A DNA stretch of 35,278 nucleotides from an uncultured Lachnospiraceae bacterium (GCA_947564305.1 CANOBT010000049.1:1-35278), one strand, 5' to 3'; positions 27,533 through 35,278 are shown, numbered from the stretch's first letter. Notes: generated by a model from the letters alone, not told the origin. Translations and numbers: made by a program.

Positions 27533-28636
27533 TCACAGTCTTAAAATATAGCATCCCGCACGATTTGAACTATCTGTCACCTTACCTATATTATCTGGAA
27601 AATAACTAACGACTTTTAACAATCTTTCTGGTCTGCTCTCCTTTAGTCTTATAAATTCAGCTGCATCATCCTCATTCAGTATAAATACACTTTTTACAGC
27701 CATCGGCTCTGATATACGCTCTAACTTCGGTTTCTTACCAAGAGCAACTTCAATAACTGCTTGAGTATAATCTACGCCTGTCGAATATCTTACAAGATCA
27801 CTTCCTATGCAATCCCCGCCCATTCTGGCTCCAATTTCTATAATTTTAATTTCGCCCCCATTGGTAATCTTAATTTCACTATGGGATGCCCCATTTTTAA
27901 TCTCTAATGTATCCAAAGCTCTAAAAATAATACTTTTTATACTATCTATTGTTTCCTCTGTTACATTTGCCGGCTCAACATGTGCCTTTTCGATATAGTA
28001 AGGCTGACCTGTTGTAAACTTTTCAGTCAACGCAAGAAAGCGGTGTTTACCTTCAAATGATATGCATTCTACACTATATTCTTTTCCTTCAACATATTCT
28101 TCTATCAACGCATATTTTTCAAAGCTTTCAGATATCGCCCTTTCAACTGCCTGTACAATTCCTTCTTCATTCTCCAATTTACACACTCCACGGCTTCCAC
28201 TTCTATCAGTTGGTTTTACAATAACCGGGTAGCAAAGATCCAACATTTCTAACTTTGTATTGGCATTAACCTTTATACTTTTTGGACTAGGGTCACCTCT
28301 CAGTCCAAAGGCTAAACGCATCAGATATTTATTTGTGCTCTTATATGTTGACTCCATACTGTTTCCATACAAGCCCATATGGGATGCCACATAATTCACA
28401 GTAATTACGGCTAAATCCGAAGCAATACTACATACCCCATCAATTCCAAGTTCAAGACATTTCTTTAAAATACTTTCTTTTTCAGTAATACTGATTGCAT
28501 AGAAATAATCCGCTGCTTCTTGCCCAACCTCTTTTAGCCCCCAAGAAAAAACATGGGTTTCTAATCCCATTTCTTTTGCTCTCACTATTAAAGGCATTTG
28601 CAGATAGGAAGCCCCAATAATAGCTAACTTTCTCAT
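27533..28636 (-). CDS. ATP-grasp superfamily ligase
   Basis: 367 residues. A Rossmann-like pre-ATP domain (MRKLAIIGASYLQMPLIVRA then DGVCSIASDLAVITVNYVAS) precedes an ATP-grasp domain from about residue 110: CYPVIVKPTDRSGSRGVCKLEN, ALIEEYVEGKEYSVECIS, and the metal and phosphate region IKIIEIGARMGGDCIGSDLVRY. Such enzymes join a carboxylate, activated as acylphosphate, to an amine or other nucleophile. Beside a sugar aminotransferase, an attractive role is amide coupling of an amino acid or hydroxy acid to an amino sugar (inference). The ATG has GGAGG eight bases upstream and follows the SDR fusion gene by 19 bases. Confidence 0.88.
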   Translation of the reverse strand: MRKLAIIGASYLQMPLIVRAKEMGLETHVFSWGLKEVGQEAADYFYAISITEKESILKKCLELGIDGVCSIASDLAVITVNYVASHMGLYGNSMESTYKSTNKYLMRLAFGLRGDPSPKSIKVNANTKLEMLDLCYPVIVKPTDRSGSRGVCKLENEEGIVQAVERAISESFEKYALIEEYVEGKEYSVECISFEGKHRFLALTEKFTTGQPYYIEKAHVEPANVTEETIDSIKSIIFRALDTLEIKNGASHSEIKITNGGEIKIIEIGARMGGDCIGSDLVRYSTGVDYTQAVIEVALGKKPKLERISEPMAVKSVFILNEDDAAEFIRLKESRPERLLKVVSYFPDNIGKVTDSSNRAGCYILRL

Positions 28637-28655
28637 ACGCCTATACCTCCAGAAT

Positions 28656-30704
28656 CTATCTTAAAAATGTTATTGGTCTGTCATCAGCCTTAACCTGGTG
28701 ATAATGGTGGTAAACTTTTCTCTCCCACTCCTTTTTATAGTCTTCAAGCCACATCCGTAAATCTACATATTTCGGCGACCATTCCAGCTCTCTTTTTGCC
28801 TTTGTGATATCGTACACATATCCCCTCTTTAAACCTGGCTTATCAGGCCGTAGAATTACTTTGGACTTCTTTTTATGTGTTCCAAAGACCTCGGCAATTG
28901 CGAGGGCCTCCTCATATTGAGAATACCCTTTTCCACTGGCAATCTGGAATACTCCTTTTGCCTTTCTGGAATTCAAGGCATCTAAAAATGCCGTCAGGAC
29001 ATCCTTAATGTACACATGGTCCCTAACAATGCTTTGGTCCCCCCATACTTCAATTTCTTCACCTTGTACAGCCTTACTGACAAACCGTTCAAATGTACTC
29101 ATACAATAAGAACCATCTGGAGAAAGTGTACCCATCATCTCACCATAGCCATGGACGCCTGTCAGACGTAATGCCACCGCTTGCATATCATAAGTGTCAT
29201 TATAATAGTCCACTAATTTCTCTGTTGAAAGTTTTGAAATAATATATAGTGTATGCGTTCCTGCAAATGAAATATCATTCTCTGAAATCACTTTCTTGTT
29301 TACATTGTTTGTAACCTTATGGGTTGAAGCAAATATCACCTTCTTTATTTTATTATCCCTGGCAAATCGCAAAACCCTTTCTGCCCCTAAAGTATTTACC
29401 TCAAAAAAAACACTTGGTGATACACCTTCAAACTCCGGGAGAACCGTAGCCAAATCAATAACAGCCTCCACGTTTTCTGTTGGCAGTCTTTTAAAAGCAT
29501 TCTCATCCGTAATATCAAAATGTAGAAAATCTATCCCTTGGTTCTCTAAAAATTTCTGACCGTCTATTGAACGCCCAAGCGCCAATACATGGTATCCTTT
29601 TTTCCTTAGAAAAGGGCACAAATACCTTCCTATATAGCCCGTAGCGCCAAAAACAATTACCATATTCCCCGCCGGTTGATTTTTTAATATATTTTCTTTA
29701 TCACAGCGTTCCTTGAAAATCTGCCAGTAACCGCTCTCCAACTCAGCTTTACAATCCACCATCATTTTCTTATAACTCGTATACTTAGGTGCGAAATCAA
29801 AATCCCTCTTTGCTTTATCCATACGGTATAAATATGATAGCGTACTATTCTTCTTGTCTGGCTGATAAACTACTTTACTTTCTTTTTTACTTCCAAATAC
29901 GTCAATAACAGTTTCCGCCTGTTCTTCAAGATCCACTTGAATATGGCCTGTCATATTATACAGTCCCTTGGCATGTCCGCTTTTCATTGCCAAAACGTAA
30001 GCGTCCGCCACATCTTTTACATATATCAGATCCCTTTTTAAATGTGGATTCCCCCATATTTCAATATCTTTTCCTTCTTTCGCATTATCAATGAATGTTG
30101 CTATTCCAGATTTTTTCGACCTGCCATTTACAAATATCATGCCATAGGAATCCACTCCATAAACTGATGGAAGGCAAAACCAGGCACACTGCATATCATA
30201 TTGCTGGTTATAGTATTCCATGATATCATTACATGCACATTTACTGATTATATACGCTGCATGATCTCCTGAAAGGCTAAAATTCCTAGATGCGTCCTCC
30301 ATAATAGGATATTTTTTATCCCAGGCTCCTGATACGTCTCTATAGCTACAATTTCCGATAATTTTTTTTATATTATTTTTCCGGCAGTACTCCAATATGT
30401 TAATTGTCCCTATCACATTGATACGAAAATAATCAGATACATTATCCGTATTCTTTAAATCAGCCGTACTATTAGCCGGCATTAAACCTGATAAAATAAC
30501 AACTCCGTCTATATCATCCGAAGGCAGTTGTGAAAACTCCTCTTCATGCGTTATATCAATTTTATAAAATATTGCCCCCTTTTCCCTTAAAGCATTCCCT
30601 CTTTCCAGGTTTCTTCCCACAGCAGCAATCTGGAAACCTGCATCCATAAAAGCTCTTGTTGTATACATTCCTATAAATCCTGTCGCTCCAAATATAAGAA
30701 CCAA
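28656..30704 (-). CDS. Tandem fusion of two NAD(P)-dependent SDR sugar epimerase/dehydratase domains
   Basis: About 682 residues, twice the usual length of an extended SDR. Numbered from the TTG at 30704: domain 1 has GATGFIG (6-12) and YIISK (Tyr151, Lys155); domain 2 begins at Met348 with FGATGYIG (352-359) and has YIISK (Tyr487, Lys491). Both halves share matching late motifs (DLIYVKDVADAYV and DHVYIKDVLTAFL), so they arose by duplication or fusion and both look catalytically competent. The linker is about 40 residues with charged helices. The start at TTG is preferred because GGGAGGGAGG lies nine bases upstream, and a nearby ATG at 30725 overlaps that site and has no site of its own. Substrates are unknown; a two-step epimerisation or reduction is possible. 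Confidence 0.88.
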   Translation of the reverse strand: MVLIFGATGFIGMYTTRAFMDAGFQIAAVGRNLERGNALREKGAIFYKIDITHEEEFSQLPSDDIDGVVILSGLMPANSTADLKNTDNVSDYFRINVIGTINILEYCRKNNIKKIIGNCSYRDVSGAWDKKYPIMEDASRNFSLSGDHAAYIISKCACNDIMEYYNQQYDMQCAWFCLPSVYGVDSYGMIFVNGRSKKSGIATFIDNAKEGKDIEIWGNPHLKRDLIYVKDVADAYVLAMKSGHAKGLYNMTGHIQVDLEEQAETVIDVFGSKKESKVVYQPDKKNSTLSYLYRMDKAKRDFDFAPKYTSYKKMMVDCKAELESGYWQIFKERCDKENILKNQPAGNMVIVFGATGYIGRYLCPFLRKKGYHVLALGRSIDGQKFLENQGIDFLHFDITDENAFKRLPTENVEAVIDLATVLPEFEGVSPSVFFEVNTLGAERVLRFARDNKIKKVIFASTHKVTNNVNKKVISENDISFAGTHTLYIISKLSTEKLVDYYNDTYDMQAVALRLTGVHGYGEMMGTLSPDGSYCMSTFERFVSKAVQGEEIEVWGDQSIVRDHVYIKDVLTAFLDALNSRKAKGVFQIASGKGYSQYEEALAIAEVFGTHKKKSKVILRPDKPGLKRGYVYDITKAKRELEWSPKYVDLRMWLEDYKKEWERKVYHHYHQVKADDRPITFLR

Positions 30705-30713
30705 ATGTTTTTT

Positions 30714-30723
30714 CCTCCCTCCC
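30714..30723 (-). promoter_or_regulatory. Strong ribosome binding site that decides the TTG start of the SDR fusion
   Basis: GGGAGGGAGG on the minus strand lies nine bases before the TTG at 30702-30704, which would begin the protein at MVLIFGATGFIG, the usual SDR start. The alternative ATG at 30725 has no such site upstream and would put this motif inside the gene. Confidence 0.6.
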
Positions 30724-30761
30724 ATGGACAGTACTGGCTACACAGCCGAAAAATTTATCCA

Positions 30762-31883
30762 TCAAATTGCATATATAACAAGTTCTTCTAATTTTGAATT
30801 ATTAAAACGCAAAAAGATTTTATATGTACTGTCAATCTCAAGGATTGTCCGAATCATATTATAGAAAAGTATTCGGTCGAAACCTACTTTAGCCGCCAAT
30901 ATCGGATGGTTTTCCTGAATAACCCGTCTTGCTCCTTCTACTATCTTCTCGGCGCCACGCATTGCTACTTTGATCATATCAACGGGCATGCCTCCCCTAT
31001 TTTCTAAAAGTGAATCAAGCGGAACAACATGTATGCTTTCGCCGTCTCTTTCTGATTCTCTTGCAGTCAGCCCTACGCTATTTGTTTCCTCCTCCAGATA
31101 GGAAAACGAAATATCTTTCTCTTCATTCCAAACACATCTGTTAAGTATCTCAACCTTTTGTGAAATTCCTTTTTCACATGCAAACTCCTTTATCTGCCTG
31201 CATAATTCAGCATCCCCTTCAATTGCCCATATCTTTGTAAAAATATGATTTGTAGCATTTAGGAATTCATTGATTGTATCTCCAGTATATGCGCCAACAT
31301 CTACTAAAGTAGTTCCTCGTTTCACTTTGAACAAAGAATTATCAAAATATGTGCTTATACCATCACATACATGAAACATTCTAGTTGTATCGTTATGTAT
31401 CGCGGAATCAATCCATGCTATAAAGCATTCTTTTGACTTTTTATCTGCCGCTAATTGATAAACTTCCTCAAATTTTTTCAAATTGTACTGCAAATATTCC
31501 TTTGAAAGCTCCTTGCCTTTTTCAAAGGATAAACTCGTTGGATAATATATTTTCTTAATAAACGGACATTTGTGCTGTAACTCCTTTCCTGCGCCAAAAT
31601 TAGTCATTCCCATTACAAGGCAAACATCAGTATTTATCTTTTGTAGGAATATACTTACAGAAATTATAGGCACCTCGCCTAAAACGTTTTTTTCAGAAAA
31701 GAAATTATCATCTACCACACAGGCACTTACTTCTTTATCTACGCTTCGTATTAACTTGACCGCTGATTTTGCATAACTCCCAGCACCATAAACATATATC
31801 GGAAATTGTTCTAAAGCAATATCCTTCTTTAAATCAATAACGCCGTCTTCAAAATGTACTAGTTGTATTAAATCAATACTCAT
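30762..31883 (-). CDS. FkbM-family methyltransferase with N-terminal Rossmann-like domain
   Basis: 373 residues from the ATG at 31883, chosen because AGGAGG lies nine bases upstream; an ATG at 31901 contains that site. Residues about 25-105 form a small nucleotide-fold-like domain (FPIYVYGAGSYAKSAVKLI). Residues from about 185 form the FkbM methyltransferase: TTLVDVGAYTGDTINEFL (SAM motif I), IWAIEGDAELCRQI, and VPLDSLL. The usual IKxDIEGAE motif is here IKVAMRGAE (304-312), lacking its Asp and first Glu. It likely O-methylates a sugar or a lipid-linked intermediate, but activity may be altered. It overlaps the GT2 gene by 11 bases. Confidence 0.85.
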   Translation of the reverse strand: MSIDLIQLVHFEDGVIDLKKDIALEQFPIYVYGAGSYAKSAVKLIRSVDKEVSACVVDDNFFSEKNVLGEVPIISVSIFLQKINTDVCLVMGMTNFGAGKELQHKCPFIKKIYYPTSLSFEKGKELSKEYLQYNLKKFEEVYQLAADKKSKECFIAWIDSAIHNDTTRMFHVCDGISTYFDNSLFKVKRGTTLVDVGAYTGDTINEFLNATNHIFTKIWAIEGDAELCRQIKEFACEKGISQKVEILNRCVWNEEKDISFSYLEEETNSVGLTARESERDGESIHVVPLDSLLENRGGMPVDMIKVAMRGAEKIVEGARRVIQENHPILAAKVGFDRILFYNMIRTILEIDSTYKIFLRFNNSKLEELVIYAI

Positions 31884-32823
31884 TTTTAATATCCTCCTCA
31901 ATATTATATGTTTCTCTCACAATAAATTGCGGAGTACTGCAAATTGTCATATAAATCCTTCCGACATACTCCCCTATAATTCCCATAACTACCAGCAATA
32001 GCCCCGAAAAAAATATAACTACTGATATAAGCGAACTCCACCCCGCTACAATTTCAGGATCTATAATTTTTCGTATTACAATAAAAATAGTAAATATAAT
32101 TCCAATAAACGAAAATATAGTCCCTGTAATTGATGCAAAGCGCAGTGGCTTTATTGAAAACGCTGTAAAACTATTTAAATAAAGATTTACCAGCTTATCC
32201 AATGTGTATGATGTTTTTCCTTCCATACGGCTACGTTCTTCCATTGGAACATTAATCACTTTCCTACTAATTCTAAGCAGTAAACCCGCAATATATGGAT
32301 ATGGCCCTTGATATTTTCTGATTTCATTTGCAACTGCGCGTGTAAAAGCAATAAAATTGCTTAACTCTAAGCCTTGAGGACGGTCTGTCAAAAGGTACGA
32401 AGTAAAATCATTTAGTTTACTGCCAATATTTTTAAAAATGCTTTGCTTCTTTTTTAAGTAAGAAGCCATAGCAATGTCCCAACCTTCATGTAATGGCTTT
32501 AGCAAAGCATCTACCTCGTCGACAGGGCATTGTCCATCATCGTCTAAATACACAATATAGTCCCCCCGTGCGTAATTAATTCCAGCCATAATCGCCGATG
32601 GCTGTCCAAAATTTTTCATTAGGCTTACGGCCTTTATACAGTTATCTTTTCGTCCGTATTCTTTTAAAACATCAAAAACATTATCTGGTGATCCATCACA
32701 TACTGCTATAATTTCATAATCAAATAGCTGTAGTTCATACATCACTTTTTGAATCTCTTCAAGCACAAAACCTATTGTTTTTTCACTACGATAGCAAGGG
32801 ATTACAAAACTAACCATTTCCAT
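31873..32823 (-). CDS. GtrB/ArnC-like polyprenyl-phosphate glycosyltransferase (GT2, DPM1 type)
   Basis: 316 residues. The GT2 catalytic domain shows MVSFVIPCYRSEKTIG, IAVCDGSPDNVFDVL, NFGQPSAIMAGINYARGDYIV and the YLDDDGQCP metal motif. Two membrane helices follow at about 230-255 and 265-290, ending in GIIGEYVGRIYM, the tail typical of GtrB, ArnC and related enzymes that place a sugar on undecaprenyl monophosphate. Such lipid-linked sugars are flipped and used outside the cell to decorate a finished glycan. Its ATG overlaps the aminotransferase stop (TAATG), suggesting that it uses the amino sugar made there. Confidence 0.93.
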   Translation of the reverse strand: MEMVSFVIPCYRSEKTIGFVLEEIQKVMYELQLFDYEIIAVCDGSPDNVFDVLKEYGRKDNCIKAVSLMKNFGQPSAIMAGINYARGDYIVYLDDDGQCPVDEVDALLKPLHEGWDIAMASYLKKKQSIFKNIGSKLNDFTSYLLTDRPQGLELSNFIAFTRAVANEIRKYQGPYPYIAGLLLRISRKVINVPMEERSRMEGKTSYTLDKLVNLYLNSFTAFSIKPLRFASITGTIFSFIGIIFTIFIVIRKIIDPEIVAGWSSLISVVIFFSGLLLVVMGIIGEYVGRIYMTICSTPQFIVRETYNIEEDIKNEY

Positions 32824-33956
32824 TATTTTTTCCCGTAAAATCCTTTCACTGCCTCAATAACCTGATAAACATCCTCCCCAAGCCCATAGTATAATGGCAG
32901 CCTAAGCAACCGTTCACTTTCTTTTGTCGTATATTTATCTTGTCCATAAAATGTTCCGTATCTTTTTCCTGCTGGTGATGAATGGAGTGGTACATAGTGA
33001 AACACTGCATTTACACCATGCTCCTTCAGATATTCAATTAATAATGTTCTTTCCTCCAAATTCTTGGCTTTAATAAAGAAAATATGTGCATTATGTTTTA
33101 CCCCTTTGGGAATAGTTGGAATATCAATAATCCCTTCTTCCTGCAGTTTTTTTAGATTATCATAATATCTTCGCCACGATACCATCCTATCATTTAAAAT
33201 CAGTTCCAGATTTTCTAGCTGTCCATAAAGATACGCTGCATTAAGTTCACTGGGAAGATAACTTGAGCCAATGTCCTGCCAGGTGTATTTATCTATCTCT
33301 CCTCGAAAAAATTGACTCCGGTTAGTTCCCTTTTCCCTAATGATTTCCGCACGTAACATATGCTTTTTATTTTTTATAAGCAACGCTCCCCCTTCCCCCA
33401 TACTCACATTTTTTGTCTCATGGAAACTAAGACATCCAAAATCTCCTATTGTCCCCAAACATACTCCTTTATATTCACTGGCAATGGCCTGTGCCGCATC
33501 TTCTATAACCAAAAGTTCATGACGTCTGGCTATATCCATAATCGTATCCATTTCACATGCAATGCCCGCGTAATGTACCAGAACAATCGCCCTAGTCCTA
33601 TCTGTGACTGCATCTTCAATTAACCTTTCATCTATATTCATTGTGTCTGGACGAATATCTACAAACACAATTTTTGCCCCCCCCCGAAGCACAAAAGCCA
33701 ACGCAGTGGAAACAAAAGTAAATGAAGGCATAATAATTTCATCGCCAGGCTTAATATCCGAAAGCAACGCTGCCATTTCCAATGCATGCGTACAAGAAGT
33801 CGTAAGCAGTGCTTTAGGTATACCTAATTTTTTTTCAAACCATTGATTACATTTTGACGTGTATACTCCATCACCGCAAATTACACGCGATTTAATAACA
33901 TCATGAATATACTTTTCTTCTACGCCTATAAACGGCGGGCAATTAAATGGTACCAT
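32823..33956 (-). CDS. wecE: WecE-type dTDP-4-amino-4,6-dideoxyhexose transaminase (DegT/DnrJ/EryC1)
   Basis: About 377 residues. The opening VPFNCPPFIGVEEKYI, CTHALEMAALL, KPGDEIIMPSFTFVSTA, VHYAGIACEMDTIM, VIEDAAQA and SFHETKN (PLP lysine at about 182), then REKGTNRSQFFRGEIDKYTWQDIGSSYLPSELNAAYL, place it close to WecE/RffA, which makes dTDP-4-amino-4,6-dideoxygalactose with glutamate as amino donor. No rmlA or rmlB is in the window. The ATG at 33956 is preferred (AGGAG nine bases upstream, family start MVPF); 33962 is possible. A G9 tract lies in codons near 90-93, giving Arg-Gly-Gly. Confidence 0.93.
   Translation of the reverse strand: MVPFNCPPFIGVEEKYIHDVIKSRVICGDGVYTSKCNQWFEKKLGIPKALLTTSCTHALEMAALLSDIKPGDEIIMPSFTFVSTALAFVLRGGAKIVFVDIRPDTMNIDERLIEDAVTDRTRAIVLVHYAGIACEMDTIMDIARRHELLVIEDAAQAIASEYKGVCLGTIGDFGCLSFHETKNVSMGEGGALLIKNKKHMLRAEIIREKGTNRSQFFRGEIDKYTWQDIGSSYLPSELNAAYLYGQLENLELILNDRMVSWRRYYDNLKKLQEEGIIDIPTIPKGVKHNAHIFFIKAKNLEERTLLIEYLKEHGVNAVFHYVPLHSSPAGKRYGTFYGQDKYTTKESERLLRLPLYYGLGEDVYQVIEAVKGFYGKK
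33673..33688. repeat. G9/C9 homopolymer in the wecE-like gene, copy 1 of a 16-bp motif
   Basis: TTTGC9GAA on the plus strand (C9 at 33677-33685) is read as CTT CGG GGG GGG GCA on the coding strand. The identical 16 bases recur at 34793-34808 in a different reading frame. A change by one base would shift the frame of the aminotransferase. Confidence 0.85.
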
Positions 33957-34007
33957 CGTCATAAACTCCTGCTATATTCCTATAGATTTATTCTTAATTA
34001 GTATAAG

Positions 34008-34862
34008 TTAATTCTTTTTTACAGCTACAATAACAATACTGCTGCCAAATTTCACAACTCCCGCTTTTTTTAATTGTCTTCTCTCTATCCTTTGTAAAAA
34101 ACTTATTATAACATTCACAAATCTGCTTCTTATTTTAAACTGTTTGTTTGTAATGTTTTCTTTTTCCTCAATATCTCTATCCTCATATCGTTTTATAAAA
34201 CCTAAATTCTCCATCCAGACACGAACAATAAGAATCGGCAAAAACAAAAATTCAAAAAAATAATTACTATATATAATACGGAATCCACAATTTTCCAATA
34301 ATTCTTTTAATTCCCGTATTTTATATCGCCGAAAATGTCCCGATGATTCATCTTCACTACTCCAAAGACACATAAATGCAGGTACTGTTATCAATATTTT
34401 TCCGCCTAAAACCATCTTTTTTCCTAAACATTTTAAAAACTTATCGTCACGCTCAATATGTTCCAGTACGTCAAGAAGCATTATTTGTTCTATAGATCCA
34501 TCAAGAATACTTTCCTCATCAACTGTTCCACAATACACCTCTGTCAGCCCCCGATTCAATGCGTTTATACAAGCCTTTTTACTAGGTTCTACCAAGCACA
34601 TACGAAATCCTGCTTTCTTTGCCTGACAGGTTGTATATCCATTACCACCGCCAATATCTATAATAAATCTGCCTTTCTGAAAAAAACTCTTTAAAATCCA
34701 AACAATTATTGAACTCCGATATTGAAACCACCATGATTCATCTTCCAGATTAAATAATTCATCCTGTTGAGTATCTAAAAAAGCAGTCTCTATTTGCCCC
34801 CCCCCGAATATATATAGTTCCTTATATTTATTCCAATATTGAGGATTAAAAAAATCTAACAT
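34008..34862 (-). CDS. Class I SAM-dependent methyltransferase
   Basis: 284 residues. SAM motif I is RFIIDIGGGNGYTT (about 66-78), followed by MCLVEPSKKA, IMLLDVLEHIERDD (motif II, as in Methyltransf_11/23 proteins) and LVLGG-like KMVLGGKILITVPA. HFRRYKIRELKELLENCGF and a hydrophobic segment near 205-225 are common in methyltransferases that sit beside GtrB-like transferases and act on membrane lipid-linked glycans. The ATG has GGAGGAG eight bases upstream. A G9 tract at codons 20-22 (Gly-Gly-Gly) lies near the start, where a slip would abolish the protein. Confidence 0.88.
   Translation of the reverse strand: MLDFFNPQYWNKYKELYIFGGGQIETAFLDTQQDELFNLEDESWWFQYRSSIIVWILKSFFQKGRFIIDIGGGNGYTTCQAKKAGFRMCLVEPSKKACINALNRGLTEVYCGTVDEESILDGSIEQIMLLDVLEHIERDDKFLKCLGKKMVLGGKILITVPAFMCLWSSEDESSGHFRRYKIRELKELLENCGFRIIYSNYFFEFLFLPILIVRVWMENLGFIKRYEDRDIEEKENITNKQFKIRSRFVNVIISFLQRIERRQLKKAGVVKFGSSIVIVAVKKN
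34793..34808. repeat. G9/C9 homopolymer in the methyltransferase gene, copy 2 of the 16-bp motif
   Basis: TTTGC9GAA on the plus strand (C9 at 34797-34805) is read as TTC GGG GGG GGG CAA on the coding strand, codons 19-23. It is identical over 16 bases to the copy in the aminotransferase gene but is translated in another frame, so the similarity is at the DNA level. Confidence 0.85.
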
Positions 34863-34951
34863 TACAATACTCCTCCATCTACTAATCCATTATGCCTTAA
34901 GGAATAGGCTAGATTCTGATGCCACAGTATAAATAAATCATCTGCAATCGT
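34862..34951 (-). other. Short open frame ending in TAATG at the methyltransferase start
   Basis: A 29-codon open frame with a coding-like composition (it includes DLFILWHQNLAYSLRHNG) ends at a TAA that overlaps the methyltransferase ATG, as at other junctions of this operon. A TAG at 34952-34954 closes it upstream and it has no normal start. It could be the tail of the preceding gene after a frameshift, or chance. Confidence 0.2.
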
Positions 34952-35267
34952 CTATCTCATAACCATCTTTCATCATATGTATCACTTTTTCTTTTCCGAG
35001 ATTTTTGGCGCGTTTTAGTGCTTTATCATAAGAAAGCCTTTCATGTTGTACACTCGTTAGCCCATAACCTTTAACTGGTACATCTCGAAAATCATAATAT
35101 AATCCGTCTTGGACATATGAAGCGTTAATGACTCCTACTCCTGTCAATGCCGGATAAACATAAATTTGGAACAATGAATTAGTCGCAATCCCAGTCACTG
35201 CTGCATCTGGTTCTAAATAAATTGTGTATTTTTCTGGAAAATTTCCCACAATTTTCCTAATTTCCAT
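34938..35267 (-). CDS. Unidentified small protein, possibly extending beyond the right edge
   Basis: 109 residues from the ATG at 35267; the frame is also open upstream to the window edge, so the gene may be longer. I do not recognise the family. The middle is rich in small and aromatic residues (YVYPALTGVGVINASYVQDG), then there is a basic C-terminal helix (DKALKRAKNLGKEKVIHMM). No signal peptide or membrane helix is visible. An overlapping frame ends in TAA at this ATG (TAATG), which would fit coupling to a gene outside the window. The 75-base gap to the methyltransferase holds no clear terminator. Confidence 0.5.
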   Translation of the reverse strand: MEIRKIVGNFPEKYTIYLEPDAAVTGIATNSLFQIYVYPALTGVGVINASYVQDGLYYDFRDVPVKGYGLTSVQHERLSYDKALKRAKNLGKEKVIHMMKDGYEIDDCR

Positions 35268-35278
35268 TAACTCTTCAT

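Noticed and set aside
34863..34937. Possible terminator hairpin (GCC...GGC around CCTTAAGG) before the methyltransferase
   Set aside because: The stem is short and has no following T run on the transcribed strand; the coupled start argues for readthrough.
1..35278. Insertion sequences, tRNA, CRISPR or integrase genes as signs of mobility
   Set aside because: None was seen on either strand; any horizontal origin would have to be inferred from comparison.

Overview
The window is a dense surface-polysaccharide locus. Every credible gene lies on the minus strand, so transcription runs from right (about 35.3 kb) to left. Low G+C, strong AGGAGG-type ribosome binding sites, no outer-membrane export genes (no wza or wzi), an EpsG-type polymerase and CapE/F/G-type enzymes point to a Gram-positive Firmicute, most likely a gut clostridium of the Lachnospiraceae type. 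The species cannot be told from this sequence. No RNA gene, CRISPR array or insertion sequence was seen, and no gap between genes exceeds about 130 bases.

Right module (about 35.3 to 19.7 kb, transcribed first): an unidentified 109+ residue protein, a SAM methyltransferase, a WecE-type sugar aminotransferase, a GtrB/ArnC-like polyprenyl-phosphate glycosyltransferase, an FkbM-family methyltransferase, a protein made of two fused SDR epimerase/dehydratase domains, an ATP-grasp ligase, a first flippase-like protein, an acyltransferase-3 and a PseG-like nucleotide-sugar hydrolase. The GDP-L-fucose set gmd, fcl, manC and manA follows. This looks like a pathway for a decorated amino sugar plus the L-fucose precursor. 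The two leading biosynthetic genes each carry a G9 homopolymer inside an identical 16-bp sequence read in different frames, which makes them candidate phase-variable genes.

Left module (about 19.6 kb to the left edge): it opens with the best promoter in the window (TTGACA, 18 nt, TAAAAT) and encodes a nearly complete Wzx/Wzy assembly line. It has a WbaP-type initiating phosphoglycosyltransferase, a Wzz-like chain-length protein with a degenerate kinase-like tail, a TviB/WbpP pair for an N-acetylated hexosaminuronic acid (probably UDP-GalNAcA), a GT2, two GT-B enzymes, an EpsG-like polymerase, another GT, a second flippase, a hexapeptide acyltransferase and a GT-A enzyme. The capE-capF-capG set for UDP-N-acetyl-L-fucosamine, a second small PglC-like phosphoglycosyltransferase and an HpcH/HpaI aldolase follow, and a further gene starts at the left edge.

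Together the genes predict a capsule or exopolysaccharide whose repeat may contain a HexNAcA, L-FucNAc and L-Fuc, with acyl groups and possibly an N-modified 4-amino sugar. Two initiating transferases and two flippases with only one polymerase in view suggest either two polymers from one locus or a main chain plus a separately exported side-branch decoration.
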